Origin: Curtobacterium sp. MCLR17_007
GTDB taxonomy: Bacteria; Actinomycetota; Actinomycetes; Actinomycetales; Microbacteriaceae
Direction: 5' to 3'
Assembly: GCF_003234655.2 (NCBI RefSeq)
Contig: NZ_CP126271.1
Coordinates: 868,001-932,000 of the forward strand
DNA: 64,000 nt
Shown: positions 63,032-64,000 of the stretch, piece by piece
How positions within the stretch are numbered: the stretch's first letter is position 1
How the letters are laid out: each line of letters opens with the position of its first letter
Notes under the pieces: generated by a model
What the model was told of the DNA's origin: nothing
Database searches by the model: none
Seen by the model: only the letters and a program-made list of their open reading frames with translations
Translations under genes and position numbers: made by a program

Positions 63032-64000
63032 GCGAGACACTGACCGACCCCACGGCCCGCCGCACCGGCACCGACGCGGCACCGCTGCTCGAGGTCTCCG
63101 GACTCGAGATCGGCTTCAAGACCCAGAGCGGCTTCGTGCAGGCCGTCCGCGGTGTCGACTTCACCCTCGAGCAGGGCGAGCGCCTGGCGATCGTCGGCGA
63201 GTCGGGCTCCGGCAAGTCGACCAGCGCCCAGGCCATCATCAAGCTGCTCCCGGGCGCCGGGCAGGTGACGGGCGGGTCGATCAAGTTCAACGGTCGTGAG
63301 CTCGTCGGCCTCTCCGACAAGGAGATGTCCGAGATCCGCGGCAGCGAGATCGGCTACGTGCCGCAGGACCCGATGTCGAACCTCAACCCCCTGTGGACCA
63401 TCGGGTTCCAGGTCGAAGAGGCGATCCGCGCGAACAACATGGCAACCGGCAAGAAGGCCGTCCGCGAGCGCGCGATCGAGGTCCTGAAGGAAGCGGGCCT
63501 CGGCGACGCCGCGAACCGTCTCAAGCAGTACCCGCACGAGTTCTCCGGCGGCATGCGCCAGCGCGTGCTCATCGGCATCGGGCTGTCGAGCCACCCGAAG
63601 CTGCTCATCGCCGACGAGCCGACCAGCGCCCTCGACGTCACCGTCCAGCGCGTCATCCTCGACCACCTCGAGACCCTGACCCGCGACTACGGCACGAGCG
63701 TGCTCTTCATCACGCACGACCTCGGCCTCGCCGCCGAGCGTGCCGAGAAGCTCGTCGTCATGTACAAGGGCCAGGTCGTCGAAGCGGGTCCCTCGAAGGA
63801 GATCCTCGGCAACCCGCAGCACCCGTACACGCAGCGTCTGGTGGCGGCAGCGCCGTCGCTGGCGAGCCGTCGCATCCAGTCGAAGGTCGAGCACCACTCG
63901 ATCGACATCGCGGACGCCGGCAGCGACGACGCCGAGCTGATCGCCCGCGCCCAGCAGCGTGAGCACCGGCCAGCCGAGGACCTCATCGTCGTCAAGAACC
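63028..64000 (+). CDS. Peptide ABC transporter ATP-binding protein (3' truncated by window)
   Basis: First 324 residues visible. ATPase of the OppD/DppD type: Walker A GESGSGKS (57-64), signature EFSGGMRQRVLIGIGL, Walker B LLIADEPTSALD, switch VLFITHDLGLAAERA and the oligopeptide-ATPase tail HPYTQRLVAAAPSL. The frame continues past 64000 (HRPAEDLIVVKN), which looks like the start of a second ATPase domain, so the full gene may be a DppD-DppF fusion of about 550 residues (inference). Confidence 0.93.
   Translation, partial: MSETLTDPTARRTGTDAAPLLEVSGLEIGFKTQSGFVQAVRGVDFTLEQGERLAIVGESGSGKSTSAQAIIKLLPGAGQVTGGSIKFNGRELVGLSDKEMSEIRGSEIGYVPQDPMSNLNPLWTIGFQVEEAIRANNMATGKKAVRERAIEVLKEAGLGDAANRLKQYPHEFSGGMRQRVLIGIGLSSHPKLLIADEPTSALDVTVQRVILDHLETLTRDYGTSVLFITHDLGLAAERAEKLVVMYKGQVVEAGPSKEILGNPQHPYTQRLVAAAPSLASRRIQSKVEHHSIDIADAGSDDAELIARAQQREHRPAEDLIVVKN

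Overview
This is a high-GC actinobacterial chromosome segment, most likely from a member of the Microbacteriaceae and probably Curtobacterium-like. That placement is an inference from base composition, the mycothiol gene mca, the neighbour order (AI-2E permease, ilvA, greA, DUF4307, mca, uppS, phoH, fumC, DUF4245, xseBA, ispH) and the single-domain style of many proteins. No rRNA, tRNA, CRISPR array or insertion sequence was seen.

1-24 kb is mainly core metabolism: AI-2E family permease (cut by the window start), threonine dehydratase, GreA, Mca, a TrhA-like membrane protein, isoprenyl transferase, a class V aminotransferase, PhoH, fumarase, beta carbonic anhydrase, DUF4245, exonuclease VII, IspH, a divergent TetR/oxidoreductase pair with two operators, M18 aminopeptidase, class II aldolase, GlpX and RmuC. 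24.0-37.1 kb is a complete myo-inositol catabolic operon: iolC, a Cgl0158-type barrel protein, mmsA/iolA, iolB, iolD, iolE, iolG, an iolH-like gene, a transaldolase-like gene and a second Gfo/Idh/MocA dehydrogenase. It is followed by a tautomerase-like gene and a GntR/UTRA regulator. Palindromes with a GTC-NN-GAC core overlap the -10 boxes of the operon, the tautomerase gene and gntR, which suggests one regulon.

37-46.8 kb mixes housekeeping genes (YchF, methionine aminopeptidase, DEDDh exonuclease, aminotransferase) with accessory material: a Lon-substrate-binding-domain gene bracketed by a near-copy of the 3' end of ychF, an XRE gene divergent from map with shared palindromic promoters, and a HepT/MNT toxin-antitoxin pair whose antitoxin carries its own helix-turn-helix.

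46.9-50.6 kb is the most unusual part. It is a compact, lower-GC cassette that looks like a minimal RiPP (ribosomally made, modified peptide) locus: a 27-residue peptide gene with a strong ribosome binding site, a perfect attenuator-like hairpin, a SagD-type YcaO protein, an MFS exporter and a DUF2087 regulator, preceded by AT-rich direct repeats. Housekeeping genes flank it on both sides.

50.6-64 kb carries a GNAT/LysR divergent pair, an FBP zinc-finger protein, a BlaI/M56 peptidase pair, a tandem glycine riboswitch ahead of gcvT-gcvH-gcvP, and a dipeptide/oligopeptide ABC transporter operon (TTG-start lipoprotein, attenuator hairpin, two permeases, ATPase cut by the window end). A family of very long-stem hairpins sharing the arm GACGGGAGGCCCG lies at gene 3' ends throughout.
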